Assembly (NCBI GenBank): GCA_017621845.1 | Contig: JAGASI010000001.1 | Span: forward strand, 1 to 64,000 | Reading direction: 5' to 3' | DNA length: 64,000 nucleotides | DNA from: Muribaculaceae bacterium | Lineage (GTDB): Bacteria > Bacteroidota > Bacteroidia > Bacteroidales > Muribaculaceae | Shown here: piece by piece, positions 1 to 8,421 of the stretch | Layout: each line of letters starts with the position of its first letter | Position numbering within the stretch: position 1 is the stretch's first letter | Translations under genes and position numbers: made by a program | Notes under the pieces: generated by a model | Databases searched by the model: none | What the model was told of the DNA's origin: nothing | What the model saw: only the letters and a program-made list of their open reading frames with translations

Positions 1-24
1 TGCTGTTTCACAGATACAAAGATA

Positions 25-57
25 GCGATTTTATTTGAGATTGCCAAATAAAATCGC
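25..57. other. Perfect 12-bp stem-loop
   Basis: Arms 25-36 and 46-57 are perfectly complementary around a 9-nt loop. Neither side has a clear U-tract, so it may be a 5' UTR structure or part of a bidirectional terminator for a gene left of the window. A minus-strand TATCTTTG box (17-24) lies just beside it. Confidence 0.4.
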
Positions 58-298
58 CACTAATTCTAATGGTTTTCAGTGGATTAACTCACTTTTGTAC
101 TACAGAATAATCAGGCACTATCCTTTGGCTGAATAGTTACCTCTGGTATGGTCAAATCTTAAATAAAGTTAAATTTCACCATATCGCACTCGAATTGTGG
201 GTCGAGGGTCGCGTTCCCGCCCGCAGAACCCCACTTTTTCAAAGCTGAATTTCTGCAAATACGCAGTCCTCAACCTGTTGCGGGCCTTTCCGTGTAAC

Positions 299-345
299 CG
301 TGTACATTTTTGTACACGAAACACGATGTACACGTTTTGTACACG
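299..345. repeat. TGTACACG octamer cluster
   Basis: TGTACACG occurs three times in direct orientation (311-318, 327-334, 338-345) and once inverted as CGTGTACA (299-306). The inverted copy and the first direct copy form an 8-bp stem with a TTTT loop. It lies downstream of tRNA-Lys and has no assigned role. A regulator-binding site or a recombination-site relic is possible. Confidence 0.5.
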
Positions 346-391
346 CCTGTAGGTAATATTCTGCGTTATCCTGCAATTTCACCAAAAAGAA

Positions 392-424
392 AAAGCACTG
401 AAAATCAACTGATTTCAGTGCTTT
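392..424 (-). terminator. tRNA-Lys terminator
   Basis: Perfect 12-bp arms (392-403 and 413-424) are followed, in the minus direction, by a T-rich run at 383-391. It sits just downstream of the tRNA-Lys gene and reads as a rho-independent terminator. Confidence 0.75.
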
Positions 425-448
425 GCGGTGTTCTTCCGAACCCTTTCG

Positions 449-522
449 TGATCCGCCTGGGGTTCGAACCCAGGACCCCATCCTTAAAAGGGATGTGCTC
501 TACCAGCTGAGCTAGCGAATCA
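449..522 (-). tRNA. tRNA-Lys (TTT)
   Basis: The reverse complement folds as a standard cloverleaf. The acceptor stem is TGATTCG/CGGATCA with one G-U pair, the D-arm contains AGCTCAGCTGGTAGAGC, the anticodon stem is CATCC/GGATG around loop CTTTTAA (anticodon TTT), and the T-loop is GGTTCGAACCC. CCA is not encoded. It is a single-gene unit with its own TTTG-N20-TACCTTTG promoter (584-615) and a hairpin terminator (392-424). Confidence 0.95.
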
Positions 523-583
523 GTTGCTTCCAGGGATGGTTCTCGACTCTCTCTTGGCGTGCCATTCTCCCTCAAAAGCGATG

Positions 584-615
584 CAAAGGTAGTGCCTTTT
601 TTTGAAGTGTGCAAA
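584..615 (-). promoter_or_regulatory. tRNA-Lys promoter
   Basis: On the minus strand, TTTG (612-615) is followed after exactly 20 nt by TACCTTTG (584-591). This is a perfect match to the Bacteroidota primary-sigma consensus TTTG-N19-21-TAnnTTTG. It lies 62 nt upstream of the tRNA-Lys gene. Confidence 0.8.
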
Positions 616-733
616 TTTTTTTAAGTGAATTTTTATATGCATTTTGTCTGCCTGGGATTAATATGATGATATTTATTTGAATATTAGCAGGATGCAGTGG
701 TGTTAAAATATGCTAATTTTATAAAGCCGCAGT

Positions 734-1282
734 TTAATAGTAGGTAATTACAAAAGTACCGTCTATGTCATATAGTATGTGTGGGGTGGGGGTGTCGAGT
801 ATCATGACCATTGTACCGTGATCTTGTATGTGTTTTACTTCGTTTACTGAATTGAGAAGACCGGCCTCGGCAAGGTGTATCGAAGTTGCAGGAGGTAAAA
901 TGTCGGCAAGTATTTGGTTGGGTAGTGATGTATTCCGTGGCGCTTTTATATTGGTTATCTTTCCGTTGGAATTGATGGTTATGATTGTACCATCGTTGAG
1001 TGTGACAGTATATGTCTGTTTTATATAGTTTTCAGATACGTTTGTTATGGATGTGTTGGGGTAATCAGAGCTGATGATTTTTTGAGCGTCTGTTGGTATT
1101 TTTTGAAAGGTCGAGGTCCCGCTGATAGCAATGCCTGGTCCTCCTTGGATTTTTATAGCGGCTTGAATATTGGCAGGTGGCATTATCGTATTTGAAGAGG
1201 ATGTTTTTGTGTCTGACTGAGCATTTGCCCAAAGTGACATGATGAGCGTAAGTGTTATAATTGTGGATTTGAGGTTGTTCAT
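734..1282 (-). CDS. Secreted PepSY-like domain protein
   Basis: A 182-residue exported protein with an N-terminal signal peptide (about residues 1-21, ending ANAQ). The mature part carries PepSY-like repeats of the DUF2874 type: residues about 63-110 follow the pattern of a proline-bounded helix, a YPNTSI strand and the hairpin YTVTLNDGTIITINSNG. A second, weaker copy covers about 120-180. Members of this family are small periplasmic or outer-membrane proteins of unknown function that are abundant in Bacteroidales, and some resemble beta-lactamase-inhibitor folds. It stands alone, divergent from the AlkD-like gene at 1461. Family call moderate; role unknown. Confidence 0.75.
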   Translation of the reverse strand: MNNLKSTIITLTLIMSLWANAQSDTKTSSSNTIMPPANIQAAIKIQGGPGIAISGTSTFQKIPTDAQKIISSDYPNTSITNVSENYIKQTYTVTLNDGTIITINSNGKITNIKAPRNTSLPNQILADILPPATSIHLAEAGLLNSVNEVKHIQDHGTMVMILDTPTPHILYDIDGTFVITYY

Positions 1283-1351
1283 GTTTTAATGTGAGTTTTG
1301 GGTTATTGTGTTATAAGGGTTTATAAAAAAACGTTTGTATTGAGAATAAGG

Positions 1352-1383
1352 TTTGTGTGAAAGATGGAATTACTATAATTTTG
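1352..1383 (+). promoter_or_regulatory. Promoter of AlkD-like gene at 1461
   Basis: TTTG (1352-1355), a 20-nt spacer and TAATTTTG (1376-1383) match the Bacteroidota consensus. The predicted 5' leader of the gene at 1461 is about 70 nt. Confidence 0.75.
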
Positions 1384-1460
1384 CAGTCATAAATGTGTAT
1401 GTTTGTGTTAATACGTTTATTTAAATTGAGTTTAGTATACTGTAAATAGTTTCTGAGATT

Positions 1461-2030
1461 ATGATATTGAGTGAAGAGAATGTGACATTTGGACGTATGC
1501 AGAATGTCAAACGGCGTTTTTTTGCATTGCGTAACGGTATTACAGCCGATATATACAGGCGAGCAGGTGCGCCATATAAAGTGATATTTGGTCTGGATAT
1601 GGTGCAACTGGCTGAGGTTGGGAAGGCAACCGGTATAGATGTTGATTTGGCAGAGGCGTTATGGGCTAATGATACGACCCGTGAGAGTAGGTTGTTGGCT
1701 CCTATGGTGATGGATGTTGATAGAATGGGTATTGAGAGGGCTATTGATTGGATTAAGGGGGTGAAATCGTGTGAAGAGGCGGATGTAATGTGTCACAAAC
1801 TTTTGAGGCGTCTACCATATGTGACTAAATTAGTGGATGTGTTTAAGGACTCGCCAAAGGATATGGAGCGTTATGTATCCATCAGGTTGATTGCTAATCT
1901 TGTATCTCTCGGACGTATTGATATGGATTATATGGCAGCTCTTAAGGCTGAAAAAAAGCGTAGTTGTGTCATAACCGAGCGGTTGTGCAGTCAGGTTATT
2001 GATGAGATCAACTTTATTGAGGGTGTTTGA
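1461..2030 (+). CDS. AlkD-like HEAT-repeat protein
   Basis: A 189-residue, all-helical protein resembling the DNA alkylation repair (AlkD-like, HEAT-repeat) superfamily. The N-terminal segment with FFALRNGITADIYRRAG and FGLDMVQLAEVG, then ALWANDTTRESRLLAPMV, matches the pattern in which each repeat pairs a substrate-facing helix with an ESR-LAP-type turn. The usual AlkD family length is 220-240, so this is a short member. Whether it is a glycosylase or a non-catalytic relative cannot be told from sequence. The first ATG is kept because homologous proteins have residues before the FFALRNG motif. A canonical promoter (1352-1383) precedes it. A second, more typical AlkD is encoded at 50122. Confidence 0.7.
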   Translation: MILSEENVTFGRMQNVKRRFFALRNGITADIYRRAGAPYKVIFGLDMVQLAEVGKATGIDVDLAEALWANDTTRESRLLAPMVMDVDRMGIERAIDWIKGVKSCEEADVMCHKLLRRLPYVTKLVDVFKDSPKDMERYVSIRLIANLVSLGRIDMDYMAALKAEKKRSCVITERLCSQVIDEINFIEGV

Positions 2031-2195
2031 GATATTGAGCCGAGGCAGGAAGTGGCTGTGTGCCACTGTAGATAGGGGTATGAGTAGCTCCAATGTTATA
2101 GTTGTCCCGCAATGATTATTTTCAGTTATTTGGTACTAAGTAGCTGTATAATTGAAATGGTATCGTAAAACATTTTATGGTGATGGGCATGCCGT

Positions 2196-3125
2196 CTATT
2201 GATTGAGTTTCTCGCCTAACCATAGTCCTGCAAGAATGAGGGTACATCCTATAATACCAAGAACAGACAGATTATCGTGAAGTACTATAACTGATGCAAT
2301 CATTGTAATCACTGGTTGTAAGTACATGTAATTGCCTGTGGTGATTGCGCCAATCTCTTTTACGGAAAATGCCCATAGCAGGAAGCCAAGCATAGAGGCT
2401 CCGACGGCTAAAAACAGGAGATTTATAAGTGGGATAAAATTGGTAAAAATATCAATTGGATTGGCGAGAGATGGGCTGAGTATAAGGAATGGCAACGATG
2501 TGATAAGGCCATAGAAGAAGATGCGTCGTGTAATAAATCCTACGTCATAGTTGGCACTGAGGCGTCTGATTAACAGGCTATATATCGCCCAGCCTATGGC
2601 AGCAAATATAGATAGTATATCTCCAAATGGGTGTACTTCAAGGTTGGTCGAAGAATTAAAAATCACACATGCCACTCCAATAAATGCTATAGATGAACCG
2701 ATATACATTCCGCGACCCGGCTTCTCGTTGGCAAAAAACATGCCGGTAAGTATGGCTGTAAATATCGGTGACAGGGATGTCAGGAGTGACACATTAGAGG
2801 CAAGGGTATATTCGAGTGCTGTATTTTCGGCGATAAAATATAGTGAGCTACCACATAGTGCACATAGTATAAATAATACTTCGTCTCGCCAAGAATGGGA
2901 TTTAAATCGTTTGTGATATATGGCGAGCATCAAAAGGTAGGCGATGACAAATCGGTATATATATATTTCGACCGGTCCCATGCCGAAATCCAAAAGAATC
3001 TTGGTGGAAATAAAGGAGAATCCCCACATGATAATTGTTATCAGTGCGGCGATATGTCCTATAATCTTAATAGAGGAAGAGTTGTTATGTTTAGGTGCAA
3101 GGTGAGTATAGAAATTAAGATTCAT
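2196..3125 (-). CDS. DMT-family (EamA) transporter
   Basis: A 309-residue inner-membrane protein with about ten hydrophobic helices arranged as two EamA repeats (roughly residues 20-160 and 165-305). Typical features are the WGFSFISTKILLD opening of repeat one, the ENTALEYTLASNVSLLTSLSP segment near residue 122, and a second repeat ending in a GLWLGEKL-type tail. The drug/metabolite transporter superfamily exports small metabolites such as amino acids or nucleosides. The substrate cannot be inferred here. It is monocistronic and convergent with the AlkD-like gene upstream in the window. Confidence 0.88.
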   Translation of the reverse strand: MNLNFYTHLAPKHNNSSSIKIIGHIAALITIIMWGFSFISTKILLDFGMGPVEIYIYRFVIAYLLMLAIYHKRFKSHSWRDEVLFILCALCGSSLYFIAENTALEYTLASNVSLLTSLSPIFTAILTGMFFANEKPGRGMYIGSSIAFIGVACVIFNSSTNLEVHPFGDILSIFAAIGWAIYSLLIRRLSANYDVGFITRRIFFYGLITSLPFLILSPSLANPIDIFTNFIPLINLLFLAVGASMLGFLLWAFSVKEIGAITTGNYMYLQPVITMIASVIVLHDNLSVLGIIGCTLILAGLWLGEKLNQ

Positions 3126-3230
3126 GTGGTATATAATTGAGTGGCCCCGTTGTCGAGGGGGCGCTACGCTCGATAGATATATGTGACTACAAATTTAAGA
3201 ATTTTTTTGGTGGTTTAAAACCTCAATAAG

Positions 3231-3259
3231 TTGTTTGTTGTTTATTTTTTATATCTTTG
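3231..3259 (+). promoter_or_regulatory. Promoter of OmpA lipoprotein gene
   Basis: TATCTTTG (3252-3259) with TTG at 3231-3233 (18-nt spacer) fits the Bacteroidota promoter pattern, with a slightly short spacer. The predicted leader of the gene at 3337 is about 70 nt. Confidence 0.65.
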
Positions 3260-3336
3260 TAATTGGATAGAGAAACGATTTAAGACAATCGTAATATTGT
3301 AATATATAATTAATCAATAAATTAACATAAGACACA

Positions 3337-4041
3337 ATGAAGAAGATCAAATCATTGGCAATAGTAGCAATTGCCGGAGCATTGTTGCTCGGAGAGACAG
3401 GATGTGGATCAATGACCAATACCGGTAAGGGAGCACTTATCGGTGGTGGTAGTGGAGCCGGTGTCGGAGCCGGTATAGGAGCTCTTATTGGCGGAGGCAA
3501 GGGTGCCGGCATAGGCGCTGCAATCGGTGCCGCCGTCGGAACCGGAGCCGGTGTTCTCATCGGAAAGAAGATGGATAAACAACAGAAGGAGCTTGAGGCT
3601 CAGCTTGCAAATTCGGCCAAGGTGGAGCAGACAACTGATGCCAATGGTCTTCAGGCGATTAAGGTTACCTTTGAGGGTGGTATTCTTTTCCCAACCGGGA
3701 AATATACCCTTAATTCCAACGCCAAGAGTGATTTGACAAAATTTGCTGTCAACTTGCAGAATAACCCCGAGACTAATGTACAAGTATTTGGTTTTACTGA
3801 TAATACCGGTTCTTATCAAGTAAATGAGACATTGTCCGGACAGCGAGCTAATGCAGTGCGTAACTTTTTGATTAATTGCGGTGTCACGCCGTCACGTATC
3901 ACTGCTCAGGGTATTCCTATGGCTGACTATGTAGCAAGCAATGATACACCCGAGGGTCGTGCTATGAACCGTCGTGTCGAAGTGTACATTACTGCTAATA
4001 AACAGATGATAGAGCAGGCTCAGTCACAGGCATCTAAATAA
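3337..4041 (+). CDS. OmpA-family lipoprotein with glycine zipper
   Basis: A 234-residue envelope lipoprotein. The signal sequence ends at a lipobox-like GETGC (cysteine at residue 23). Residues about 30-75 form a dense glycine zipper (repeats of G[AG]xIG), which may insert in or pack against membrane. Residues about 108-222 are an OmpA C-terminal domain with FPTGKYTLN, GFTDNTGS, LSGQRANAVRNFL and the closing NRRVEVYI, the pattern that binds diaminopimelate peptidoglycan. The architecture resembles E. coli YiaD. It probably links the outer membrane to the wall. It is monocistronic with its own promoter and a downstream hairpin (4053-4092). Confidence 0.9.
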   Translation: MKKIKSLAIVAIAGALLLGETGCGSMTNTGKGALIGGGSGAGVGAGIGALIGGGKGAGIGAAIGAAVGTGAGVLIGKKMDKQQKELEAQLANSAKVEQTTDANGLQAIKVTFEGGILFPTGKYTLNSNAKSDLTKFAVNLQNNPETNVQVFGFTDNTGSYQVNETLSGQRANAVRNFLINCGVTPSRITAQGIPMADYVASNDTPEGRAMNRRVEVYITANKQMIEQAQSQASK

Positions 4042-4052
4042 AACAAGACAAG

Positions 4053-4092
4053 CCCTCCATCATGTGATTAATGTATATCATATGATGGAGGG
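4053..4092 (+). terminator. Stem-loop after OmpA gene
   Basis: Arms 4053-4067 and 4078-4092 pair over 15 bp (one G-U). There is no strong U-tract; it ends GGGTATTCTAT. It separates the OmpA lipoprotein gene from the barrel gene at 4105 and ends only 12 nt before that start codon. Confidence 0.6.
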
Positions 4093-4104
4093 TATTCTAT
4101 ATTC

Positions 4105-4797
4105 ATGACTATGAGAAAAAACAGATATATAAAAAGGTTGTTGGTATTGGGTGCTGCCATGTTAATGTCGTGTATTGTCTCGCAGGCCCAATTTTATGAA
4201 ATTGCCAACCAATTACCTCAGTTGATATCACCGGCACTGTCGGGGAATGCAACTTATCGTGGCGTCGTTGAACTATCGGGGACTGCCGGGGTTGGCGATA
4301 ATCGCACCAACTTTGTTGGTATTTCAACATCTCAGGGATTTCAGTATTCTACATGGTTTTTCATGGGAGTAGGGGCCGGTATTGATGTCGCGACTTCTAA
4401 CGGGCCTGGTGACATGTTGAATAATGATAATGTCTACTATCCGACCAATACGACTAATACTAAAGCGATGTTGCCTTTGTTTTCAGATTTCAGATTTAAT
4501 ATCGGGAGTCAGGATAAGTTGTCGGCTTTTATCGATTTAAAAATAGGTGCAGCATGGTTTTTAGGCGATGATTACCTTGCACTTGGTGGTGATGGTTGTG
4601 CATTAATGGGGAATGGAGCTCAGTTTTATCTCAAACCTCAATTAGGTGTGCGTATACCTATTTCGTCGTCCAAGCCCAAACAGGCGGTGAATATAGGGTT
4701 GACTTACCAATTGATAACATCCAACAATAACTGGAACTGGTATGATAATGGAGTATCACTAAGCTCGTTAGGTCTTACATTAGGATTTGAGTGGTAA
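4105..4797 (+). CDS. Outer-membrane beta-barrel protein, unknown
   Basis: A 230-residue exported protein. A signal peptide spans about residues 1-28 (cleavage near SQAQ). The rest alternates polar and hydrophobic residues with many aromatic positions, and the last segment (LGLTLGFEW) ends in the aromatic residue that marks BAM-assembled outer-membrane barrels. No named family is recognised; size suggests 8-10 strands. It follows the OmpA lipoprotein gene across a hairpin, so co-transcription by read-through is possible. A good terminator follows at 4819-4851. Confidence 0.7.
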   Translation: MTMRKNRYIKRLLVLGAAMLMSCIVSQAQFYEIANQLPQLISPALSGNATYRGVVELSGTAGVGDNRTNFVGISTSQGFQYSTWFFMGVGAGIDVATSNGPGDMLNNDNVYYPTNTTNTKAMLPLFSDFRFNIGSQDKLSAFIDLKIGAAWFLGDDYLALGGDGCALMGNGAQFYLKPQLGVRIPISSSKPKQAVNIGLTYQLITSNNNWNWYDNGVSLSSLGLTLGFEW

Positions 4798-4818
4798 TCG
4801 ATACATGAATTTTTAAAA

Positions 4819-4851
4819 CTGGCAGTCGTTAACGATTAGCCAGCTTTTTTT
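4819..4851 (+). terminator. Rho-independent terminator
   Basis: CTGGC (4819-4823) pairs with GCCAG (4839-4843), with an internal CGTTAACG palindrome, and a run of seven T follows. It ends the barrel gene transcript. Confidence 0.8.
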
Positions 4852-4917
4852 GTTATTTAACATATTGGAGTGGGCTGATAGTATCAATAATGTTTATCAT
4901 AAATAAAAATAAAGCGC

Positions 4918-4925
4918 TACCTTTG
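4918..4925 (+). promoter_or_regulatory. hisS: hisS promoter -7 box
   Basis: TACCTTTG is a perfect -7 element located 41 nt before the hisS start. The -33 region only has TTTA (4893-4896). Confidence 0.6.
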
Positions 4926-4966
4926 CAACTGTATAAAACATACATTTAAACTATATCGCAATATCT

Positions 4967-6337
4967 ATGGCATCAAAACCATCTATTCCCAAAGGGACAC
5001 GAGATTTTTCGCCTGTCGAGATGGCACGACGGAACTATATTTTTGATACAATCAGTGAGGTGTTTACCCTTTATGGATTCAGATCTATAGAGACGCCGGC
5101 AATGGAAAATCTGTCTACCTTGTTAGGAAAATATGGCGACGAGGGGGATAAATTGTTGTTCAAAATTTTGAATTCAGGAGATTGGATGTCTAAGACATCT
5201 CAGGAATATCTTGACAATAAGGATTCGGTAAAATTGACATCTCAGGTTTCAGAGAAGGGATTACGATATGACTTGACAGTGCCTTTTGCCCGATATGTCG
5301 TACAGCATCGTAACGAGATACAATTCCCATTTAAACGTTATCAGATACAACCTGTCTGGCGAGCAGACCGTCCTCAGAAAGGTCGTTATCGTGAATTTTA
5401 TCAATGTGATGCTGACGTTGTAGGCTCCAATTCACTGATTAACGAAGTTGAATTGCTCCAGATTGTCGATGAGGTATTTTCAAGACTTGGTATCAATGTT
5501 ATAATAAAGCTAAATAACCGTAAGGTTCTCGCCGGTATTGCTGAATACATAGGCGTCCCTGATAAAATTATAGATATAACAGTCGCCATAGACAAACTTG
5601 ATAAGATTGGTATGGAGGCTGTCGAGGCTGAGCTTGCCGAGCGAGGTTTGTCTGTTGAAGCTATTGAAAAGTTGCGTCCCGTACTCGGCATTTCAGGTAC
5701 TGTATATGAACGTCTTGAACAGTTGTCACAAATACTTGCCGGCAGTAAGACCGGCACTTTAGGAGTAGAGGAACTTAAAGATGTCGTTAATCTGACCAAG
5801 ATGTTAGGGTTGAGGTCAGAACTTGATTTGGATGTGTCGCTTGCCAGAGGTCTTAATTATTATACCGGCACTATAATCGAGGTGAAAGCCAAGGACGTTG
5901 CCATCGGTTCAATTACCGGAGGTGGACGATATGATAATCTTACCGGAATATTTGGAATGACGGGCGTCAGTGGCGTTGGTATTTCATTTGGAGCAGATCG
6001 CATATATGATGTTCTAAATACACTTGATTTATATCCAGAATCGACCACCTCAGCTACCACTGTAATGTTTGCCAACCTTGGCGACAAAGAGTCGGCCAAG
6101 GCCTTGTCAATAGCTTCAGGATTAAGAAAGTCAGGTATTTCGGCTGAAGTATATCCCGATACAACCAAGATGAAAAAGCAAATGGCCTATGCCGACAATT
6201 GCAATATACCATATGTGGCAATCATTGGGTCAGAGGAACTTGATAATGGAACAATAACTCTTAAAAATATGAAAACAGGCGAGCAGTCAGTTATTCCAGA
6301 GAGTGGGATATCAGAAGTGTTGCTGGCCTTTAAATAA
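4967..6337 (+). CDS. hisS: Histidine--tRNA ligase
   Basis: A 456-residue cytoplasmic class II aminoacyl-tRNA synthetase that charges tRNA-His. Motif 1 lies near residues 35-60, motif 2 is seen as [20 protein letters not shown] (about residues 132-151), the histidine-specific segment is [16 protein letters not shown] near 288, and motif 3 is GGGRYDNL followed by [10 protein letters not shown]. The C-terminal anticodon-binding domain covers about 365-456. Length matches the long bacterial HisS type. The start [10 protein letters not shown] is the conserved family N-terminus. It is followed 18 nt later by an outer-membrane protein gene, probably co-transcribed. Confidence 0.97.
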   Translation: MASKPSIPKGTRDFSPVEMARRNYIFDTISEVFTLYGFRSIETPAMENLSTLLGKYGDEGDKLLFKILNSGDWMSKTSQEYLDNKDSVKLTSQVSEKGLRYDLTVPFARYVVQHRNEIQFPFKRYQIQPVWRADRPQKGRYREFYQCDADVVGSNSLINEVELLQIVDEVFSRLGINVIIKLNNRKVLAGIAEYIGVPDKIIDITVAIDKLDKIGMEAVEAELAERGLSVEAIEKLRPVLGISGTVYERLEQLSQILAGSKTGTLGVEELKDVVNLTKMLGLRSELDLDVSLARGLNYYTGTIIEVKAKDVAIGSITGGGRYDNLTGIFGMTGVSGVGISFGADRIYDVLNTLDLYPESTTSATTVMFANLGDKESAKALSIASGLRKSGISAEVYPDTTKMKKQMAYADNCNIPYVAIIGSEELDNGTITLKNMKTGEQSVIPESGISEVLLAFK

Positions 6338-6355
6338 TACTTTAACAATATAAGC

Positions 6356-6970
6356 ATGAGACGTATAATATTAATACTCACCCTTCTGACAGTATTATTT
6401 GTATCCCCGACAGCAAATGCCGAATATAGATGGGGTGTGGGTGCCGGTGTTAACATCAATAGTTTAACATTTAAACAAGATATCACTCCTGTCAAAAAAA
6501 ATGTAGGCGGACAAGCCAATATTATAGGAGAACTTATGTTCCCCGGAATAGGTTTTGGTGTAGATTTTGGTCTGGGCTACAACATGCAAGGTGCTAAGGT
6601 CGACCTTGGCAGCAAAGAGATATGGTCAGAAGAATATGGCAATGAAAATCTGATAATTCATAGTTTATATATCCCTATCCACTTGAGATTTAAATATACT
6701 CGCCTTGACGGTCTTGAGGATAAGATTGCACCTATGGCTTATTTTGGACCTGAATTTAACATCCAACTGGGTCATTCCAAGTGTGATGCGATAAAGTTTT
6801 CGGGAGGTGATTTAGGATTAACTCTCGGTGTTGGAGCAGAGTTATTCAAGCGATTTCAGATAAGCGGGGCTTACACTTGGGGTATGACGTATGTTTTGAA
6901 AACCAAACTCTTACAAAATTATAGTGCCAAATCAGGACAATGGTCGGTAAGAGCGGCCTACTTCTTTTAA
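6356..6970 (+). CDS. PorT-like outer-membrane beta-barrel protein
   Basis: A 204-residue protein with a signal peptide (about 1-22, ending ANAE). Amphipathic strands opening with YRWGVGAGVNINSL and the terminal RAAYFF fit the outer-membrane beta-barrel families (PorT/OMP_b-brl_2) of Bacteroidota. Those families number hundreds of paralogs, so a specific T9SS role should not be assumed. It lies 18 nt after hisS on the same strand and converges on the glycosyltransferase gene only 3 nt away, with no obvious terminator between them. Confidence 0.78.
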   Translation: MRRIILILTLLTVLFVSPTANAEYRWGVGAGVNINSLTFKQDITPVKKNVGGQANIIGELMFPGIGFGVDFGLGYNMQGAKVDLGSKEIWSEEYGNENLIIHSLYIPIHLRFKYTRLDGLEDKIAPMAYFGPEFNIQLGHSKCDAIKFSGGDLGLTLGVGAELFKRFQISGAYTWGMTYVLKTKLLQNYSAKSGQWSVRAAYFF

Positions 6971-6973
6971 AGG

Positions 6974-8134
6974 TTATGATTCTGCATATAATTGATGGTA
7001 GGCATTAGTCATATCATCTAAATAAAACTTAGAGACAGGTTGCAGTAATGTAGCTTGTCTTATTTTTTGTATAAGTAACTGAGTGTCATTACAGTCGATG
7101 GCAAAGCCATCCTTGTCAGTAATAATAGAGTCTGTGCCTGATGCCTTGTTGACAATAACCGGAGTGCCTAAGGTAAGTGCTTCGGCCGGGACCATACCAA
7201 AACCTTCAGAAAAAGATGGATTGACAACTACATCAGCCCACTTATACAACTCGGCGAGAAGTGGCCGATTATGCACCGACGGTATGTGCCTGACGTTTGG
7301 TGGTATTTTTTTATTGACATTTCCTACAATCGTTAATAACATATCAGATGGAAGGGCCTCAGAAAGGGATATGAGCGCGTCAATATTTTTATTATGAGTC
7401 CACTGTGTCGCTATGGCCAACACTTTAATGCAATGGGGCGTATCGCTGACCGAGTCTACCGAATACCGACAAAAGGATGCAATATCCGTACCATTAGGAA
7501 TGTATATCGTATTAATAGCATTGGCTAATGCTTGATCAAAATGTTGTTTAAGAAGTCTGTTGGGTATTACTACTGTAAGATTTGGCAACCGCAATAATAA
7601 TTTCATCTTAATCAGGCGACGGGTAGCCGTGTCACCCTTGTAAAAAGTAGCCGGGTAATGATCTGAAAGCTTAACTTTACACCCTTTACAACCATTTTCC
7701 CAATAACATCTTTCATTATTTACGGGAATACAGGCACAATGACCTGTCACCATCCACCAGTCATGAAGGGTTAATATGGTCCTGACATTAAGTTGAATAA
7801 GGCAATCAGCCAATAACGGTAGGTTTAAATAATAACCATGTATATTATGTATATGTATTATGTCAGGTTTAATACTCCAAAGCCATTTGCACAGTCGTCG
7901 GGTAGGGTATTTAAGACCCCATCCGTCGCAGTCACAGAATCGAGCCATCGCAACATTCATCAAATATTCCCACCGCGATTCCATAACCAAGTCAGAATCA
8001 CCCGGTTGTCCATAACCGGCAACAATATATACCTCATTGCCCTGGAGACGCTCATATTTGGCCAATTCTTGAATTAACCGGCCTACTGAATTATGCGTAC
8101 TTGCGACTGTATTAATGTGTACTATCTTGAGCAT
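6974..8134 (-). CDS. GT4-family glycosyltransferase
   Basis: A 386-residue GT-B glycosyltransferase. The N-terminal domain has the acceptor-side motif HDWWMVTGHCACIP and a nearby cysteine cluster (CYWENGCKGCKV), which is typical of GT4 enzymes acting in polysaccharide or colanic-acid-like synthesis. The C-terminal domain has the family signature SEGFGMVPAEALTLGTPVIV (an E-x7-E motif) near residue 315. It probably transfers a sugar from a nucleotide donor in the cytoplasm. There is no glycan cluster around it, so the product is unknown. Monocistronic. Confidence 0.9.
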   Translation of the reverse strand: MLKIVHINTVASTHNSVGRLIQELAKYERLQGNEVYIVAGYGQPGDSDLVMESRWEYLMNVAMARFCDCDGWGLKYPTRRLCKWLWSIKPDIIHIHNIHGYYLNLPLLADCLIQLNVRTILTLHDWWMVTGHCACIPVNNERCYWENGCKGCKVKLSDHYPATFYKGDTATRRLIKMKLLLRLPNLTVVIPNRLLKQHFDQALANAINTIYIPNGTDIASFCRYSVDSVSDTPHCIKVLAIATQWTHNKNIDALISLSEALPSDMLLTIVGNVNKKIPPNVRHIPSVHNRPLLAELYKWADVVVNPSFSEGFGMVPAEALTLGTPVIVNKASGTDSIITDKDGFAIDCNDTQLLIQKIRQATLLQPVSKFYLDDMTNAYHQLYAES

Positions 8135-8234
8135 TGCTTGGGGTGAGTATTTAAAATGATTGAGACCACAACCATTTTAATTTTACAAATCTACAAATTT
8201 AAATTGACACTTGAATATTTCACATTAAAAAATG

Positions 8235-8267
8235 CCATTAAGTAGCCATTAAGTAGCCATTAAGTAG
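8235..8267. repeat. Three 11-bp tandem repeats
   Basis: CCATTAAGTAG occurs three times head to tail (8235-8245, 8246-8256, 8257-8267) with no mismatch, about 55 nt upstream of the proS -7 box. The 11-bp period puts the copies on about the same face of the helix. Confidence 0.7.
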
Positions 8268-8321
8268 CATTATTCGAGTATTTATTAGGCTCTGAAAGTG
8301 TGGGGGATGGGAAAAAATTAT

Positions 8322-8329
8322 TACTTTTG
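8322..8329 (+). promoter_or_regulatory. proS: proS promoter -7 box
   Basis: TACTTTTG matches TAnnTTTG. No good TTTG is seen at -33. The predicted leader is about 90 nt. Confidence 0.55.
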
Positions 8330-8421
8330 TACTCATAATGGATTATAGATATCGATGACATCATCAGCTGTCGACGAGTCACATAATTAACAATCAGTAA
8401 ATCAATCACATAATTACAATA

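Larger units (their letters stand above)
1..391. other. Intergenic, no gene seen
   Basis: No credible coding region. The stretch holds a 12-bp perfect stem-loop at 25-57, a minus-strand TATCTTTG promoter-like box at 17-24 that would read off the left edge, and a cluster of TGTACACG octamers at 299-345. Its right end runs into the tRNA-Lys terminator. Confidence 0.6.

Noticed and set aside
3409..3819. 136-codon minus frame inside the OmpA gene
   Set aside because: Its Gly/Ser/Thr low complexity is produced by the glycine-zipper codons of the real gene on the other strand.
6356..6970. Naming this gene porT
   Set aside because: The PorT-like barrel family is very large in Bacteroidota, and neighbours give no T9SS context, so only a family-level call is made.
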